Shown: piece by piece, positions 4,152 to 6,510 of the stretch | Numbering within the stretch: the first letter of the stretch is position 1 | Layout of the letters: each line of letters begins with the position of its first letter | NCBI GenBank assembly: GCA_031269645.1 | Contig: JAISYW010000051.1 | Span: 1 to 6,510 of the forward strand | DNA: 6,510 nucleotides | Source: Holosporaceae bacterium | GTDB lineage: Bacteria; Pseudomonadota; Alphaproteobacteria; UBA3830 | Direction: 5' to 3' | Translations under genes and position numbers: made by a program | Notes under the pieces: model-generated | Told to the model about the DNA's origin: nothing | The model's input: only the letters and a program-made list of their open reading frames with translations | The model's database searches: none

Positions 4152-6356
4152 CTAGAGTAGACGTTGATTTATTTTTGCAATAATTACATCATTAAATTTG
4201 TTTGGAAACTTTACGACGCTTATCCATTTCGGATACGCGCCATTTATTATCATATTCGCCAAATTCCACTTTTCCCGAGGCTTATTCAGGCGATATTTCG
4301 ATTTTCTTATGAAAATATAGGAAGAATTAGTTGAATGCAAAATATTTTTAACGGTTTTTTCATCGTATTCGTCTTCCATAACCTTATATGACGAGATTAT
4401 TCCTTGATATTGTCTATGATACGGTGCTCCAACAACGCAATGTTTGGTATAGTACAATATTTCTGGACCGTCATCTATAAGAGCCATAATTACGACTGGT
4501 TTTTCGCTTAGTTTATCGATTTCGGCATATAACTCTTGCTTTGTATAGACCGATACTTTGTTGTATTTTGTCGCTTTATCTTTGTCGGAATACATACAGC
4601 ATAAGAACACCATAGGGATAGAAAGCATGAAGGCAATCCGCAAGAATCTAGAAGCAAACTTACCTCCGTTCAGACAAATAGAAGCGATAATTGGTAAGCC
4701 AAAAACAACGGAGTACGGTATCATTCTGTAAAACAGGCTAGCCAATATTGTGTAGCAAACAGAATTTGCAATAATAATCCACCAAAAAATATGGATTTGT
4801 GAAAAACTGTTTTTTAGTAATTCAATAATTTTATAATAGATAAATATTGCGGTAACGCTTGCGTAAGTAATAAAAAACTTTATATCACTCTGTTCGAGCG
4901 GCGATTTCATTTCCCCCACCTCATATAACCAGATTTTTTTTACGTAATCACTAATATCAGCCTCCATTCCGGAAAAAAATTTCGGGTACATTGATAGAAA
5001 AACCGAAACAACAATTACTCCGCATATAAAAGCGTATACTACCCTATATTTCGTATTGCATTCCTCGCACAATGCGTTTAACCAAAAAAATATTGCGCTG
5101 CAGAGGTATAGGGCCAAATGAACAGACGAAATTTTGTCGTACTCTACCGGAAAAACTAGTTGGCACGCAAAGCACGTGCACATAAAAAACGCTAACAATA
5201 AAACGAAGATTTTTTGGAGGTTGACAATATGACTAAATCGAGGACAACATATCATTTCCACATAAATCACATTAATCAACAGTATCCCCAATAGAAAAGC
5301 AAAAAAATCAAGGGAAGAGCCTTTCATTAAAACTAGAACGATGGTAAGCGCTATTATCCAGAAAAGTGCAGCGATATTTTTAACGATGATTTTGGTAAAA
5401 GCTGACACATTCGTTACATTTGCGATATATGTATGAGATGCATATGAAGATGATGTTGCGGTAGCGAATAGGGAGATTAGCAAAGTCCACAATGTAAGAG
5501 TACGAAAATCACAACCTCCGCAGAAAATTTGGAGAACTACGATAATCACTCCTATCCAGCAAGATATAGAAATATTTTTAAAGAAAAGATTTTCTAATTT
5601 TCCCAGACCGTGAATTGTGCATATGAATAATATCCCGTCAGTTAATAAAAGGGGGATTAGAGTTTCCGGAGATATCCATACGCATAGAGAACTCACGACA
5701 GCCAATTTCCCATACTTTTTACTATCGCAAAAATCAGACTTTATAAGATTTAGAACGCAGCGTAAAAAGATTATCATAAATAACATGATAAAAGCGTGAT
5801 GATCTGGTCGCCCAAAAGAACAATTAGGCAACAACAGAGGATGAGCAAGAAATAGCATAGTAGTAACAAAAGCGTTTTCTTTTTTAAGAATATCTTGGGA
5901 AATTTGAAAAATAAAAATAGCGGCAATGCAGTTAATCACCGGCGTAATAAAGAATCCTGCATATTCTATAGATTTATCAATCGACGATGTAAATAAATTT
6001 AAAATACCAACTGGAATTATTATGAAAAAATCATAGAAAAGCGTCCAATGCAAATCGCATCCGAAGGGAACATTGCTCCTAGAAATAACCGTATTGGAAA
6101 GATCCCGATGCGTAAAAAAGTCCCGCAATCGGACTAAACGCATGTAATCGTCCGTATCAATAAAATTTATATGAAATCCATTCTCTAGCAGATAACAGCA
6201 AGCGTTTATTATCAAAAAAGAAATTATTGCAATAATAATCTCAATATTTTTGTAATCGCTTTTAAACAAAGAATCCAGACAGCTAACAACAGACTGCTTT
6301 CGATTGTAGGTTGGTATAACTACAGAAACAAGACTTTGCTTAACGGTTGTATCCAT
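4152..6356 (-). CDS. Chimeric protein: GT2 glycosyltransferase N-terminal fragment fused to an STT3-like GT-C membrane glycosyltransferase
   Basis: This 734-residue protein is a polytopic inner-membrane protein with roughly a dozen hydrophobic segments. Residues 1-41 (SVVIPTYNR at 11-19, then CLDSLF and SDYKNIEII) are the first beta-alpha-beta of a GT2 nucleotide-sugar transferase. The acidic residues of the GT2 active site never appear. From about residue 42 the chain becomes the first membrane helix of a GT-C protein. It then shows DTDDYMRLVRLRDF (67-80), matching the acidic motif in the first external loop of STT3/AglB-type transferases, HW at 103-104 and GRPDHHAF (182-189), resembling the DHH motif of that group. 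The C-terminal soluble part carries IDDGPEILY (about 627-635) and PYHRQYQGI (about 645-653) instead of the WWDYG motif. Likely role: moving sugar from a lipid-linked donor on the periplasmic face; the acceptor is unknown. The ATG at 6356 follows a G-rich ribosome-binding site. No ATG lies between the junction and residue 72. Confidence 0.85.
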   Translation of the reverse strand: MDTTVKQSLVSVVIPTYNRKQSVVSCLDSLFKSDYKNIEIIIAIISFLIINACCYLLENGFHINFIDTDDYMRLVRLRDFFTHRDLSNTVISRSNVPFGCDLHWTLFYDFFIIIPVGILNLFTSSIDKSIEYAGFFITPVINCIAAIFIFQISQDILKKENAFVTTMLFLAHPLLLPNCSFGRPDHHAFIMLFMIIFLRCVLNLIKSDFCDSKKYGKLAVVSSLCVWISPETLIPLLLTDGILFICTIHGLGKLENLFFKNISISCWIGVIIVVLQIFCGGCDFRTLTLWTLLISLFATATSSSYASHTYIANVTNVSAFTKIIVKNIAALFWIIALTIVLVLMKGSSLDFFAFLLGILLINVIYVEMICCPRFSHIVNLQKIFVLLLAFFMCTCFACQLVFPVEYDKISSVHLALYLCSAIFFWLNALCEECNTKYRVVYAFICGVIVVSVFLSMYPKFFSGMEADISDYVKKIWLYEVGEMKSPLEQSDIKFFITYASVTAIFIYYKIIELLKNSFSQIHIFWWIIIANSVCYTILASLFYRMIPYSVVFGLPIIASICLNGGKFASRFLRIAFMLSIPMVFLCCMYSDKDKATKYNKVSVYTKQELYAEIDKLSEKPVVIMALIDDGPEILYYTKHCVVGAPYHRQYQGIISSYKVMEDEYDEKTVKNILHSTNSSYIFIRKSKYRLNKPREKWNLANMIINGAYPKWISVVKFPNKFNDVIIAKINQRLL
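6223..6236. repeat. 14-base perfect palindrome at the GT2/GT-C junction
   Basis: ATTATTGCAATAAT equals its own reverse complement and covers the codons (about residues 41-45) where GT2-like sequence gives way to the GT-C membrane helix. Inverted or short repeats at a join can promote deletion or strand switching, so it may mark how the fusion arose. The stretch is AT-rich and codes for isoleucine-rich helix, so chance remains possible. Confidence 0.45.
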
Positions 6357-6358
6357 GT

Positions 6359-6510
6359 TTACGGCCCCCCCTTTAACAAACGAATCGTTAAAAATACAGT
6401 GTTAGACACAAAAAGTAACCCCATGCAGACCAACACAGCGATTACCGAATCGTGATGAAATAGCATTCCCGCCAAAGAAATAACCATACCGGCAACCCCA
6501 GAAAGCACAA
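6359..6510 (-). CDS. C-terminal part of an unidentified membrane protein (partial)
   Basis: The 49 complete codons visible end with TAA at 6361-6359. They encode two hydrophobic segments (VLSGVAGMVISLAGMLF and VIAVLVCMGLLFVSNTVF) separated by HHDS and end in TIRLLKGGP. This is the end of a polytopic inner-membrane protein, with its start beyond the window. No family motif is visible; a transporter, flippase or membrane-bound glycosyltransferase would all fit. Only 2 bases separate it from the chimeric glycosyltransferase, so they share an operon and perhaps an envelope-glycan role. Its last codons (AAG GGG GGG CCG TAA) contain a seven-G tract. Confidence 0.7.
   Translation of the reverse strand, partial: VLSGVAGMVISLAGMLFHHDSVIAVLVCMGLLFVSNTVFLTIRLLKGGP
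6365..6374 (-). promoter_or_regulatory. G-rich ribosome-binding site inside a homopolymer tract
   Basis: On the - strand AAAGGGGGGG ends 8 bases before the ATG of the chimeric glycosyltransferase. It is the only purine-rich Shine-Dalgarno candidate there, and it settles the start at 6356. It also codes for the last Lys-Gly-Gly of the upstream gene. Seven G in a row is striking in such AT-rich DNA. Confidence 0.6.

Overview
The window is AT-rich, tightly packed bacterial DNA. Its left third has the gene order expected of an alphaproteobacterium: the tail of a membrane protein that is probably NuoN, then birA (biotin protein ligase), then rnj (ribonuclease J). Low GC, a decayed housekeeping gene, small exported proteins with no recognisable family and a broken syntenic block all suggest a host-associated, genome-reduced lineage (Holosporales- or Rickettsiales-like). 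That placement is inference; no rRNA or tRNA is present to confirm it.

Left block, + strand, 1-2553. The three genes are joined by overlaps: the tail's TAA shares one base with the birA ATG, and birA's end overlaps the rnj start by 8 bases. birA is interrupted by an in-frame TAG exactly where the active-site lysine of the family belongs (Lys183 in E. coli BirA). Other biotin-pocket residues have also changed. rnj looks intact, with all metallo-beta-lactamase/beta-CASP motifs. The coaX gene that often lies between birA and rnj in alphaproteobacteria is absent.

Middle block, - strand, 2696-3969. Two small, cysteine-rich, probably exported proteins lie in tandem 2 bases apart. They share a signal peptide and a weak C-terminal pattern, so they look like diverged paralogues. 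I do not recognise the family. A plausible promoter precedes the first one.

Right block, - strand, 4152-6510. A large polytopic membrane protein of the STT3-like GT-C glycosyltransferase type carries about 40 residues of a cytoplasmic GT2 glycosyltransferase at its N-terminus, joined in frame inside the first membrane helix. This looks like a deletion-born gene fusion. It lies 2 bases downstream of the end of another membrane protein gene. A seven-G tract at that boundary could serve both as ribosome-binding site and as a slippery sequence.

The strongest leads are the amber codon at the BirA catalytic lysine, the GT2/GT-C chimera, the G7 tract beside it, and the tandem exported paralogues. 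I saw no CRISPR array, insertion sequence, tRNA or rRNA.
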